A stretch of 64,000 nt of DNA, from assembly GCF_000150955.2 (NCBI RefSeq), contig NC_011673.1, positions 62,001-126,000 on the forward strand, read 5' to 3'. A program made the position numbers and the translations under genes. Positions 44,701 to 55,829 of the stretch are shown piece after piece (the first letter of the stretch is position 1; each line of letters opens with the position of its first letter). The notes below the pieces were generated by a model. It was not told where the DNA came from. It saw nothing but the letters and a program-made list of their open reading frames with translations, and ran no database searches. The stretch comes from Phaeodactylum tricornutum CCAP 1055/1 (lineage: Eukaryota; Bacillariophyta; Bacillariophyceae; Surirellales; Neidiaceae).

Positions 44701-45810
44701 CCGATTCATGTGTACATGGTCGGGATTGGATTGACACCATATAATTTGGCACTCCTTATCAACAACATAAACGTAGGAGTTAACCCGTATTTTCTGGCCC
44801 CAACGATAGCCTTTGGCTTCAAGCATGTCTGGAATGCGCCACTGCTGTCGTAGTACTTTATGGAGTACTAAGTCATCCCCTGGGTATAATGCCTCGACAC
44901 AAAGCAAGGCGTCGTGTCGAATCACAGCGACACACGAGAGGATGCTTTCATCGTCATGATAATCAAAAAGTTCCATCAAAACGAATGGATTCGAGGTGTC
45001 CATCGCAATGATGGGTGAAACTGCGTGCACCTTTGCTCGAATAGTGTACGCATCAGTGCGACTCGACGCTACGTTTTCTTGCCGATTCATAACTTCCAAA
45101 CGCCGCGTCTGTTGCAACGTCCAAACATCGATTGCAGAATCGAAAAATGTGTTGCATGGACTCCCCGGGTCAACAATGCTGAGGGCATCATCTGGAACTT
45201 CCAGCAGAACCACGTTCATTGGGTCAGGATGCTCCGCCGATGCAGGTTGAGCCTCAAGGAAAAATTGAACGTAACGATCCAAGCGCACGGTTTGTTGAAA
45301 TCGAGCCGCATCGCACGTTTTCTTAGCCAAGGTCATCGAAACAGAAAGTAAGTATTCTTGCGAGGAATTCAAGGGTGTAAAAATCCAGCCGACAATCGCT
45401 ACAGAATTGGTATCGTGCGCGGCTTGGAGAGTCTTCGCTTCGGCGTTGGTTTCGTTGACCGACGTGGGGGTCTTCCGCTTTCGACCAGCTTGACAAGAAG
45501 AGGAAACTTGGCGACTTAAAGCCAACCGAAAGGAGATTTTCCCAACTTGAGATTTCTCCATTGTCCCCGACAACAACTGTCCCGTTCTGTGTGAACTAGC
45601 CAACGCGAGAATGCATCTGACTGTGAATTGTGAACCATTAGCATGCAACAGCCTGATATGAAAAATGAAATCGGATCGAAAAAACGGATGTATGGAACAA
45701 AAACCCGGATTTACAATGTTTCTTGGCCCGAAATACGCTGAGTCCTTAGAGTTGTAAAATGTGCCAATTGCTACGAAATAGAACGCATCTCTTCTCCGTA
45801 AACCTGACAT
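41719..45810 (-). CDS. Large OB-fold protein, candidate CTC1-like telomere/CST subunit (1363 aa)
   Basis: A single uninterrupted ORF from ATG 45810. A run of beta-rich segments with OB-fold character fills most of the protein. One part reads LSLREGASVEVYNVHAI followed by AACLRSKICLRRL, the pattern seen in CTC1. Near the C-terminus a possible zinc-ribbon OB fold occurs (LRCPNNCNVNYHGSIKWECS, then GVLDDGTGQAKLYAE), as in RPA1-C and CTC1. CTC1 is the large subunit of the CST complex, which binds the telomeric strand and helps Pol alpha fill-in. Sequence conservation in this family is low, so this is a candidate only; another RPA-like protein is the main alternative. The first 80 residues are atypical, so a 5' exon may be missed. 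ELP5 lies 78 bp upstream on the same strand. Confidence 0.5.
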   Translation of the reverse strand: MSGLRRRDAFYFVAIGTFYNSKDSAYFGPRNIVNPGFCSIHPFFRSDFIFHIRLLHANGSQFTVRCILALASSHRTGQLLSGTMEKSQVGKISFRLALSRQVSSSCQAGRKRKTPTSVNETNAEAKTLQAAHDTNSVAIVGWIFTPLNSSQEYLLSVSMTLAKKTCDAARFQQTVRLDRYVQFFLEAQPASAEHPDPMNVVLLEVPDDALSIVDPGSPCNTFFDSAIDVWTLQQTRRLEVMNRQENVASSRTDAYTIRAKVHAVSPIIAMDTSNPFVLMELFDYHDDESILSCVAVIRHDALLCVEALYPGDDLVLHKVLRQQWRIPDMLEAKGYRWGQKIRVNSYVYVVDKECQIIWCQSNPDHVHMNRLPTTELRNIQGCIQSVHYTKTGSQIHIQFLTLTNIMDVASNPSTSKCLVLLLTYFPMSSALQLSLREGASVEVYNVHAIDNDQTYAACLRSKICLRRLAIDGPAPGAKIPPTMKKENCRGKGLPLPIPYSFLKIRRSYHEWVLRIRLENWLSQARWRVPIGCRMPFLDELISFWFPESFPQKRPARNPYAEFFDHAFLEYPCEKRTKPQPIYGCHLSTNTKPFSMPSFLDLAAIQTHAFNALSSKLDRLFEIGTDLQVGWHAAFVLEPWDLSSNSQPFSKGEHVYTSGFGHGKHHNNFTSLSLTTGGVILPVSGLCINADVRTLAAATEFFIGRLRSIVVSCLCVGFSSNDSRSDRHCRKVLLPPPESEQNNATGCCAILEIQGLLLIASFCLDCDEMRTINSGCSVFDANDEPIGTEHSVRDLLDPLSAKSQVPGSAVGLLVRKSMKLAKIRNCEFNGLMLTLSQAPLISSIDEFSCIQSIEIKPPVRVNESWRIQIRRWITSGLGATVTEDQLSLILVWWTLASSASTCALLSGGWDEFQGISAPSIASTCGVLVRFPSASAQQDAKRGYVRLRCAVDDLSASFFFPISNAAPTDANLSEDAFHFSGGERFLTGMLNRRVTRTRSHLASSEDETRLLPILGDLLLPPTASEIPSCTLADLHLAICRDLRQPGSAHLAPSLVREIRNATFLSVSYCSAQAQCSKCFQTLVNPSANGDGQKEKKGDEGNGLVRTLSRNLDREGVIGPSYWDRPLPNEPMVCPAIPPTSPPISAPRPQVNSREGTHLRCPNNCNVNYHGSIKWECSGVLDDGTGQAKLYAEREAALSLLGMSAIAMQAVEAGAWVSDRGIVFVKTAPPAPHIRSAVVMARSLAREALRLRSGGRHHRVVLQESDVLPYLTPSTQAAYCLERHGRSSVLPLREVSYLVRCKPLSDHVSHLNHTEVDLAVPGPDGSRASRPTPSYALPPLKLTLVDTVCRSRVDERHRNDRVNESG

Positions 45811-45888
45811 AACTCACCTCTCCGGCCCGCACGGGCGACAAGATTCCTTAGACCAAGAAGGCTCTTAAATCCAAACTCTACGCTTATG

Positions 45889-47028
45889 CTATATGTCTAA
45901 ATCGTCGTCGGGATCTTCTTCGTCGTAATCGTCAAATTCGGGGTCATCGTCTTGCACGATAATTTGAGGGGCACGTGCTCGTTGAGATGTTGTATTGGTA
46001 ATCGATGGCGTTTCTTTCGCACTAATTGCGTCGTCGTCTTCCAATTGAAGCTTTATCTTTGGCCGCTCACTTGACCGCGACGATCCCTTCACTGGCCCAC
46101 GACCCGCATTGACATTATTTTCGACGTCATCGTCACCATCCGTCCGTGGTAAGCTCGCTTCTTCGTGCTCCAGAACACGGATGGTTTGCAGGCCGTTACG
46201 GCGATCAGTTACAATTTGGTAGGACAAGGCCTCACGTAGTACGTTCCCCCGTTCCCGCACCCCTTGACGGAGAAGCACAGCCTCACCACCAGTCAGCCAC
46301 AAAACTGCATGCGAGGCATCTTCCAACCGACAGTGTTGCGCTGATGTCAAGCTATCCGTCCGAATCGGTACCACCAATGGGCACACGGTTGGGATCCGCG
46401 ACACCAACGTGAGAAAGTTCAATATGCGATCAAAGCCGTGCCGTACAAGAAGAGGAGAAATTGAATCGAACATGATAGGAACGCAATAATTGCTGTAATC
46501 ATCGATTGTTCCTAACACAGAGGAGTTTGTGTCTTTCTGCGCGGCTACTTTTTCTTTCAAAACACGCAGTAGTGTCTCTAAACAATTTAAATTGAGAGCG
46601 TCGGAATCGTTCCAACCCCATGGATCGACCGAAAGATCAATGACAGTAGTTTGATTTGGAGTGATCCTAGAAGCACGCTCGTTTCTCTTGTCTTGGCTAC
46701 CACTGATACTGGTCGTCTGTACCCATATAAGACGCGGGACAGTTTTTTGTAATGTCGTTCCGACGTGACGCATCCAGAGCGTCCCGGCCTGACAATCACG
46801 AGTAGCATTTTCGGCTGGTGTTCGCAGTCCAGCTCGGTGATACAGTGTATCTTCCAACGTGCCTTGAGCTGCGGCGTGTCGAAGATGAGCTGCATTCGAA
46901 TGTTGGAGGAGGAAGAGGTACGGTGGATGTTCACGTGGTGTTGTCGTGGACTCCGACGGCGACGGCTCTTGCTTAGATACAGTCAGCTTCCGGAACAAGT
47001 TCTCTATACTCTCGCTTCTCTTGGTCAT
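45889..47028 (-). CDS. ELP5: Elongator complex subunit ELP5
   Basis: Single exon, 379 aa, ATG 47028. The N-terminal 250 residues read as a degenerate RecA-like fold (PRLIWVQTTSISGS, TVIDLSVDPWGWND, SPLLVRHGFDRILNFLTLVS, CPLVVPIRTDSLT) as in the Elp4-Elp5-Elp6 ring. The C-terminus is strongly acidic and ends DPEFDDYDEEDPDDDLDI, the hallmark of Elp5 proteins. Elongator installs the cm5 modification on wobble uridine of tRNAs. The ELP5 stop lies only 78 bp from the next ATG on the same strand, leaving little room for a separate promoter. Confidence 0.8.
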   Translation of the reverse strand: MTKRSESIENLFRKLTVSKQEPSPSESTTTPREHPPYLFLLQHSNAAHLRHAAAQGTLEDTLYHRAGLRTPAENATRDCQAGTLWMRHVGTTLQKTVPRLIWVQTTSISGSQDKRNERASRITPNQTTVIDLSVDPWGWNDSDALNLNCLETLLRVLKEKVAAQKDTNSSVLGTIDDYSNYCVPIMFDSISPLLVRHGFDRILNFLTLVSRIPTVCPLVVPIRTDSLTSAQHCRLEDASHAVLWLTGGEAVLLRQGVRERGNVLREALSYQIVTDRRNGLQTIRVLEHEEASLPRTDGDDDVENNVNAGRGPVKGSSRSSERPKIKLQLEDDDAISAKETPSITNTTSQRARAPQIIVQDDDPEFDDYDEEDPDDDLDI

Positions 47029-47578
47029 ACTGTTGCAGGTGCTTGTGTGGAACGAGTAGTTGGCTATTCAGATGTTGAAAGTCGTTTGCTAGTTTTCGCT
47101 CATGGCGGCTTTTTGTTTCGGCTTGCCTTTGTTCTGCGTCGTATCGGACAGATGGATGGTACGGAGGGAAGGTTTCTTTCTGAGAGAGATACATACTATA
47201 TGAGAATATCATTCACTGCCCGACAAAACATATTCTAGAAAACGACACAAGAGCGACATATCCGTCGGATGCTGTCCCTATATACCTAATCTTGTTTCCG
47301 GGCCTTATAATGAATGGTCCACAATGTCCAGTCTCTGTCCATAGCAGTAGCCCACCATGACTGGACGGGGCTCGACTTGCGCTACTGATTTCTTGATGGT
47401 TGGCGGTCGACCATGGAAATCAGGTACCAACGGATTTCTATCTTGCTCGAATCTTATTCTCTTTGCGGCGGAGAGAGTCGTCGCTTCTGGACACTATCTG
47501 CGTAGGAATTGCGTTGCTTGAAGCACTCTTCTAAATCGCGTCTTACCTGCTTCGAAATATCCAAGGATTCGAAACAAA
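47029..47578. other. Divergent intergenic region (550 bp)
   Basis: A short minus-strand ORF (46973-47212) overlaps the ELP5 start in another frame and has no recognisable features. Nothing else seen. Confidence 0.4.
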
Positions 47579-50500
47579 ATGGGCTTTGCCTCAGCCCGGT
47601 TGCTCCCCGATCTACAGATCGCGATCGCAACGCTCTATTCACTGCCCCTGCCGCAAGATGTTACACAATATGCTGATCAAAGCCAGGCGCACGAATTTTT
47701 GCAGCACATTCAATCACGGAACGTGCGACGAAAGATTCATTCCCTTCAGCAAAGACATCGAGACCAAGCGATGAAACAACAACCAACGTCAACGACCAAT
47801 CAGCAGCAAACGATTGCGCTACCTCGAGAAGATGAGACAACTGTGAGAATGGGTTCATCTTGGCTGCCTTGTCTGATACTGCTATGTCAATTGGATGGTT
47901 CGGGGCGGCCTTGTCTAGCCGCAACCCCTACGGAGCGATTATTTGCGGCCCAAACCTTGCTGCATCGTCTACGCCGAATTAAGATCGTTGAAGCGATTGA
48001 CCTGGATGTCGAACTTGACCACGACCTTGAGGAATCTCAGGCTCTATATTTTTATGAATCCATGGATCACGCGGTCAATTTATTATCCGCATACAAAAAT
48101 CTCATGGAGAGAATGAACCCGTTTGTTGCGATGGTTCTTTCGCCCTACCTAGCGAATGTATCCTCTGTGGAAGACGAGGAACGCACTAAGGCTGAGTTGA
48201 CTTTGTTGACTTTGGGAGCAATTGCATTTTTGATAGCTAGCGACCCTCAGGCAAACGACCAAATGATGCCTTTGCTCTCAACAATTGGGCACTCAATGGC
48301 CGTGGTGGCCTTGCGAATAAGATATACTCCTTCTTCCGTTGATGCTCCGCAAGGTCCGTCGTCGCCACCAATTGTTACCCTTATTGAGCAGGCGCTGAGT
48401 GCAGCTTGGAACACGGCTCCTTCCGTCTCCCTACCACAGAACCACGAAGTCATGTGCGTCACACTAAATATCGCTTTCGGTGCCATTCCAGACGCCTTGT
48501 TGGGAAGCCCGGGTGGAGCTCGGGGACGTCTGTCAATGGATCCTCGTTGCATTCAAGCAGCAACTCACGAACTGATTACTGGTCTACGGACACTCTGGGA
48601 GAGTCTTAAAAGGCACGAAGTAATCCATTCCCACTGGACCCTACGGACCATGGAACGTTGGGCCAAATTTGTTCCGCTCGATCATGACTTAGTAACCGCG
48701 ACGGTTCCGCTTGTGCGGGAGTACGCCATAATGGATGGGCCACACGGCAAAGATGCCTTTGAGTATCTCATTGCAATCTTTGAGAGTGGATCGTGGACTG
48801 TGGACCAAGTGTTGGCGACTAGCATGGGACTGACGGATGAAAAAAGAACGAACCAATCGGGCAGAAAACGCCAATCCAGTAGGTCCAAGAAAAGACAAAA
48901 GGAGCTAGTCGACAGCCGGACCACGGATACAGCTGTAGTGCATGCGGAGAATGAAGTGCAACAACGCGGACAAAGCGCTTGTTTGGTAGCTATGCAAGTG
49001 TGGAACGTTTTGCGGGACTCTGCGGAACGTGCATTGACGCAAGCTAAGAACGAAAGGATTCAAGTTGAAGGAGAAGGACCAATAGGATGCATAGCAACTT
49101 GTGCAAACGCATGTCTGCCACATTTACTGCGGCACCCAGCGCAGCCTAATGCGCAAGAATTGTTTGCACAAATTAGTGGTGTCGTGCAAAATGTATGTGC
49201 AAGTGATAACAAGGCCGTTCGAGGACTCGTATTCGAGTCGCTGTTCACTTTACATGCAACCATGTTGAATTTGGTGCGAGAAGAAAAGTTCACGGATCCT
49301 TCTTTGGAATCACTGATGGTTGATCACTTCTATCACTGCTCCATGAATTTAGCCGTACGGTGTGGATATCCAGACTCCTATTTCGTCAATCTTGCTGCAA
49401 GTAGCGACGAAGAAATAGAAGTAGAACGAAACGACGTCCGTGACGTAGTGCGGGCCATCGCATGCTCTGAAGAGGGTGGGTCGACGTCAGAAGTCATCAC
49501 ACTTCATAGGCCACTCGAGACGTCACTCAAAATATTGTCGAAAATGCTACACGCTTGTGTGGATGCTGTAAATACAGCTCTATCACAGCGGCTACTTCCG
49601 TCAGAAGCAATAGTTCACGCCTTTTCAGCCTTGGCGAAGCCGCTCAATCATGTTGCAAAAGCTAACGCATCAAATTCTTCGTGTGAACTTTGTATACTTG
49701 CAATGAAATTCCTCATCTCTGTTACGGGGGCACTTTTGAAAGCTTTTGAAGATAAAAAGCCTATTCTGCAGCTGTTGCCAATATGTCGTACTGCGAGCAT
49801 TGCCATGGCTTCCGTGACTCCAATGCTTTCATCACTTGTTCAAAATTATTGCGACAATCGACTGGTTCTCGGTGCTGTCCGTGAAACGCTAGATGTTTGT
49901 ATTCGGGGCTCTATCGTCTCAGTAGCAGAGCTCCCAGAACTAGCGTCGGCCTCTGAGCTGCATCATGCGCAGTATGACATTCGAGGGACAATGAGGGGTC
50001 CCGGTGGCGAAGACCATGTTGGTTGCCTGGTCCTGATGCGCTTCGTAGACGAGAGCGAGGCACTTTCCAAAGTTGTAATCGACGTCGCTCGCCCTTACCT
50101 TTCTCAGCTTTGTGACTTGTACCAACACCTCAAATCGATTGAATCAAATAGAGAACGTGGAGTGCATCATGGACGTGGTGTGGCTCCAAAATCGAGGAGA
50201 ATTCTCCTTAGCGTTTTATGTCATCTTGAGACTTTGTCAAGAGGGCAGGGTGGAGCATCAACAATGCTCCTGGATATCTTCGACAGAACGATTGAAACAA
50301 TCGTCAATATGAACGGTCATGTTTCTTCAGGCGAGACGAAGTTTTATTTTCTTTGTGAGGCTACGCTCGATATTGCCGCCTTTTCTTCTACTCTGATCAG
50401 GTCCCTGTTCGAGCCGGATGATGACGTCTCCAAGAATTCTCGGTGTTTGGAAATGCTGGCCGATGCTTGCGTTAAAGGATATAGAATGATTGGTCCTGAT

Positions 50501-51692
50501 CCACCGTCACCGGAGATATACCAGGTATGTACTCAGTGTATATGGGCTGCGTTGTATTCCATTTCACCCTCACGCTTGTGCATTCCCGAAGTGGAACCGG
50601 TATCGTGCTGCTATCTTTTCTCTACTTAAGGCAGCTGCCCACCCTGACTTACCAGAGCGCTCGATCAATATGATACAAATTCTTATTTCGGCTGAATGTG
50701 ACGCCATCGCAACGCAATGCACTATGATGCCTCTGTGCTCCAGTAGCCTTTTCAATGACGAAGTAGTTTCGCCAGAAACGGTACCTGCAGGTCTTTTTGT
50801 AAAAGTGCTTGGGGACGTTATTGGAGAATCCCATTCGTATTCGCACATTTGTGCTCAGGTTTTATGGCTTGAAAAGGACGTCGTCCTAAACTCAATTCTC
50901 CTTGAATGTGGAGATCCTGAAATTACGGGTGGTGATTTTGTTGATCCACGCTGCACATTACTGGAGGCTTGGCTGCTTTGCATGAGCAAAATAGTGTCGA
51001 GTAAACATTCCACGGTGGAGCCATTTGTTGAAACGCTTCTGAGCGAGACGTGCGTGGTGCTGCTTAGTCTTCTCTTTTCTAAAACAGTGGCGACGACGCA
51101 GGAGGACCGAGGGAAAGATCCATGCTTGAGTCTGGACGGTCCGCATACTCTCGCAGCTATGGAATTCTTGTCCGCATTCTTGTCTTCGGGCTTCGGCTTT
51201 CAAGCCCTTTCTGAACAGCTGAGACTGAATATTTCATTCGATTTTCCCTCCCTTCCATTCTGCGACGCGTCTTTGCATGGATCGGTCATTATAGGGGCAG
51301 CGCTTTTTCGAGCCATGCAAGGAGCTCTACCTCCATGGGCGGTGGAATCTATCCCCGAAGTCTATAGCGCTTTCTTTACAGCAACGGGACGAAATCCTGA
51401 ATTGTTTGGAGCAGTTTTGCGCTCCTCTATGGAAATCCGTTTGTCAGAACGATCGACAATGTGCGGCGTTGTTCAACGAGGTGAGCTTTTGTCGGGGCGG
51501 TACTTTGAGGGCACGTCCGAAAAAGCAAAAGAGCAGTTTGTGGACGAGACAATCGATCTGTGTAGATCAGATACTGCCAGTAGCTGGAGACGAATGAAAG
51601 TACTTGTAAAGCAAGTATGTGGTGGGAAAAAGAAAGACTCAGATTGCAAGCAGAAGCCTTCGTATACAAGGTGGGATTTTGAGCGATTGTAA
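47579..51692 (+). CDS. Beta-karyopherin (importin-13/transportin-3-like), 2 exons
   Basis: Exons 47579-50524 and 50592-51692; the 67-bp phase-0 intron (GTATGT donor, CCGAAG acceptor) joins SPEIYQ to WNRYRAAIFSLLKAAAHPDL. Product 1348 aa, longer than the usual 950-1000. Alpha-helical HEAT-like repeats run throughout. The N-terminus has the importin-N pattern (LQIAIATLYSLPLP, QAHEFLQHIQS) and, after an insert rich in Gln and Arg, ERLFAAQTLLHRLRR, matching the FAAQTL motif of XPO1/TNPO3/IPO13 proteins. A basic segment (RKRQSSRSKKRQK) interrupts the middle. These receptors carry SR proteins and other cargo through nuclear pores under Ran control. The exact orthologue is not settled. Confidence 0.7.
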
Positions 51693-51723
51693 CATTGGAA
51701 TAGATATTCGAAGAGTTGATATA

Positions 51724-54700
51724 TTATTTCGAACGAATATAGAACAGCAAATATGCGTTGCTTTGAAGCACTTCTCTCTCACCGATTCCGATGCCAGCTT
51801 GTGCTACGTGAGCATCGTTGCAATGAAACCATTTTTCATTGACCTTAACATTAGCAACATCTTGAAGGTAAATGTAACAGCTGTTGAGAAACATGGTCAA
51901 GCGGGGAATGCCGTTCCTGCGATACTTGTTGACTTACAGTGACCGCTTTGTAAATTCCCGAAATGATTGACCGTTGCGAAAAGACTGTACATTACCTGTG
52001 CACTTTGAAGAGAGTTGCCGCCTATCTCGGGAGCACTGGTGACCTCGCACCTGTGTACGCGGTCCAGATGTAAGTGAATTTCTAAAGCAGTGGAGTAGTT
52101 CCTAGGCAACGTACCAATGTGGAAGATAGGGACCCATGTTCAAGTTTCGAGCCGGAAATGCGACAAAGTCTTCAATTTTTTTATTTTGCGCAGCATCGAA
52201 TCTCTTTAAATGTAGGCAGAGAACGTTGGGTAGCTTCGACACAACGTGCTGCTTCTTCGTCTGGGTTTTCTTTTTACATGATGGGCAATCAATCGGAGCT
52301 GATAGCAACTCTGGAAGAGTGAAATGCCGTAGGCAACGCTCCACCGAAAGCTTACCATTTGCAATGTACGGGTCTGAATCGCCAGGTAAAGCTGTAGTAA
52401 CCCTCTGAACCTCAGAAGACAGAGGCAAGGAAATGCTCAGAAAAGACTCTAGCTGAGTACGCTTCGATCCACATTCCTGACATATGAGGACAGACCGAAG
52501 TTTGCCTTCAAAGGTCTTCTTCACAAAGTCTGTGAAGCGAAATAAGTCAGAATTGAAAGACTAACACAAAAAGAAATTTAGGGCAACGCACCGTGCTCAA
52601 TAGGATTTTCCAAAGGCATGAGGGCGTTAGACGGCTGAACTGTGCTGATCATTTTGTACATCTTTTCTCGATACAATTGCGTGTGCTTGCCGAGAGCTTC
52701 GAGAAAGCCGTGTAGAAACTCATGTGCATCACGTTGCTCGTACCCCGCCAAATGCTCCATCCCTTTACACACCCAAGTTGCTGCCAACATCTCGGTCGGG
52801 GCCAGTGGCTCGCCTTGCTTTATGGGAGTGTTGAAAGTAGAACTCGCTTTCTTCGTCGACGCTTGCAAAAAGATTCGCCGTTCCGGCAGGCAAACGTCTA
52901 ACAATGCTTGCCGTACATCAATCCCCATACTACTACCAACGTAATCAAGCAAAATTTTATCAATTTCACACGCAAGACAGACGCTGTGGGCCTTCGACTT
53001 GGATGAAGAAGCTGACGACATAGATCGTCCTGCCGTCTTCCGGTACATTTGGCACGAACTATGATGGTGGCCTACTTGTTCCAGGAAATACTTTTGAACT
53101 GGTGCACAATTCACGAGGCATTGCAACACAGCACTTTGATAGCAAGTGTTTCCAAGGTTGTACATACCAACAGGAGCCAGTATCCGCCCTCGTTGGAAAA
53201 TAGCTATATACATAGGGAATGGACAATGTGAGCAACGGAGCGTTGCATCAAAGGAAAAGTCAGGAGGAAAGACGTACGCTTCTCCCATTGCGCGCGAGCA
53301 AAACTCTTCGCTGTGCTACTCGTCATCAGCGGTAACAGATCCCATTCGCCGCTAAACAACACTTGCCGAAGACGACAAAATTGAGCGGCACGAACATGTT
53401 CGATCGGGACCAGAGGTGGGAAGGCGGCAATCATTCCTCGCCAGAAAATACCCTGGTCCTGGATTCGCATAAACTGGAGAGCGTCGAAGGACCGCTGGAC
53501 AGGATGTGGCTTCCACGCTTGCCACGGCAATTTCGTTGCCAGATCAACACGATCCCTTTCGTGGTCAAAAATCTCATGGTATACAAAGTCTCCGCATTGC
53601 AAACAGTAAACGCGGGCCTCCCGACCACACGTGACTCCTGGTTTCAACAAATTGGAATCAGAAAAAGCAGACCTGGAATTGCATGGAGAGCAGTGGTACA
53701 CAACTTACCAAGCTTGTGATTTGAAAGTAAAAAATGCCGAAGAATATGCTGCTCTGAGCTGGGTGCGGTAGAAGAAGGTCCACACCCGACAAATGTGCAT
53801 TCCAAACAGCGCATCAATTGGTCACCACGACAGATTTGCCGAATTTTGGGCTTTCCGGAAAGAGATGGCATCCAAGATGGTTCGTTCGAAAAGCACTGTC
53901 GACAGAGGAGACCTCCCGTATCAACTCCCGCTTCAGAATCATCATCCATTGCCCCAAACGGCCTGGTCTGTGACGTTTCGATACCCATACCCGACTGCTT
54001 TCGCATTTGCCAATAACTTTCTCGAGCGAGTCGGTAGTGTTCCATCCACTTCTCCACCTTTCGAGTAGCTGCCGTCATCTGGTCGTGATAATCGTCTTCC
54101 TCGTCTGGCGTCAGGACCGCCGTTGGTACGTTGTTTTCGTAGTGCTTCCAAGCGGATAGACTCGAAATACTGACGGCTTTGCTTTCGGCCTTGCGTTTTT
54201 TCGTTGCCGGGCTGCCCGCAGTGGAAATGGAAGCGGATGTTTTGCTCTTGGCGAGTGCGGCTGTGCGTTTCGACAACAGAGCGCGGTGCAGAATGCGGAT
54301 TTGATCCTCTTGTGCTTGGAGGGACCAAAACCGAGTATCGCTTAAATGATTGGCGTCCTGAGCCGGCGACGCTAACGAGGGGAGACCCTGATCCGTCTTG
54401 ACCGAAATAGGCTTGGGTATTGATGTCGCGGTATTTGAAGTATGTGTCATCGAGGGCGAAGCGATTGAGTCCTGGGTTACCGGCGGCTGTAATTTGCCTG
54501 CGGACGAGGGGATGGACGCAGGAATAGCGACTTGGGCTGTCTCACTGACCAAGGGAGCGCTTGCCAAAGGGAGTTTACTTTTTTCGTTGGAAAGACTTGT
54601 TTCAGGATTCGACAAAGACAGCTCCTTCGCTTCCACTGCACCACTCGCACTCTTCTTCAAGAGTTCTTTTGTAAGGGAGTCTGGAGGGAGCATCGTACGG

Positions 54701-55299
54701 GAAATACTATCGCCACCGGAGGAAGTGACATCTGCAAGGGTAGCGGTCGTTTCGGTAGACTGTGCATCTAGAGACTTCTGAACAGGAACTCCCGCTGCTA
54801 TGGGAACCTTTGCCTTTTCCAGGTCGTCCTTATTGGATGAGTGAGGAGGGGGTTCCACTGATGCTGATGCTTTGACCGAGTCCGTTTCGCTTTCCACTCT
54901 GGTCCGCTGAAACGGAATCAGTGTCTGCGATTTGAGCCACGGATGAAAGGTCTCGGCGAGTCCGGGTGTGCGCACAGCCATCATCCGTTCTTGTTCTTCC
55001 CCGTACATGATGGGCTCCTCTTTCAGAGCCTTGAGCCAGGCGGCATCCAGATGCGCTGTTAGATGCAAACTGTGTACCGGATTCGCCAGTACAAAATTGC
55101 CCGTGGATGTTTCCACGTAATCGAGCTGTAGCGCATCAGGGAGCACTTCCCGCAGATGGGGACAAGCGCAAGCTTGTCGAACGAGAGTGTCCGGAACGCC
55201 GTGATTGCTCTTGGATTCGAAGGCTTCCAAGGAATCCTCCGCGTGCCGTAGTGCCTTATCGTGGTCCGGAAACTGCTGCTTCAACAAAAAGGACTTCAT
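51724..55299 (-). CDS. UBP8: UBP8/USP22-type ubiquitin carboxyl-terminal hydrolase with ZnF-UBP, 6 exons
   Basis: Exons on the minus strand: 53709-55299, 53278-53637, 52593-53203 with its last base at 52592, 52115-52529, 51938-52050, 51724-51860; all five introns are 62-77 bp with GT-AG ends. Product 1075 aa. A 480-residue Ser/Pro/Lys-rich N-terminal extension is followed by a ZnF-UBP (CLECTFVGCG, HILRHFLLSNHKLGV, YCLQCGDFVYHE), then the USP core: Cys box PVGMYNLGNTCYQS (C671), QRDAHEFLHGFLEAL, zinc pairs CQECG and CPSCKKK, His box LQSGHYVANVKV (H1030) and HCNDAHV. The splice junctions restore each motif. In other eukaryotes this enzyme removes ubiquitin from H2B in the SAGA module. The usual Ubp8 has no such long N-terminus. 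The stop lies 31 bp from the convergent karyopherin stop. Confidence 0.9.
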
Positions 55300-55829
55300 A
55301 CTCGCGCAAAGTCGTTCGACGAAACTGAAGTAATGTCGAAAGACGGGCGTTTGGTGCTGCCTTTTTGAAATCGGTCGGAATTACAAAAACTCTGTTCACA
55401 GTCAATCTGTTTCTCACACTGTCAGTAGCAGGTAATTGATTTTTTTCGATGTCAAGGTTGTCAGCGTTCAATCAGGGTGCACAATCGGCAAAGGAAAGTA
55501 AAGGGTGGACGACCAGCGCAGTGCTCACGGCGCATGGCTCTTACCGCTGGTATCTTGTCCAACACGATGGTCGCACATTGCTTTCATAGACTATTGTCTC
55601 GACGACAATCCTATCAAAAATCCTATTCGACAAGTCAGACACTTCCTGAGCGATTTACTATCAACTAAATGTCACTATGGACAAAATCAAATTGTTTCTG
55701 GAGTGTACGACTGTGAACACGCCGATGGGGCAAAATGGCACACTAACTTTCCGGGCTTCCCCCGCAACGAACTAACGCAACGTGGGCAGTTTATCGCCTT
55801 TCGTGTTTTCAAAGCAGTGTCACACAAGG
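55300..55829. other. Divergent intergenic region (530 bp)
   Basis: Two copies of GACTGTGA/TCACAGTC (55396-55403, 55709-55716) flank the middle. No gene seen. Confidence 0.45.
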
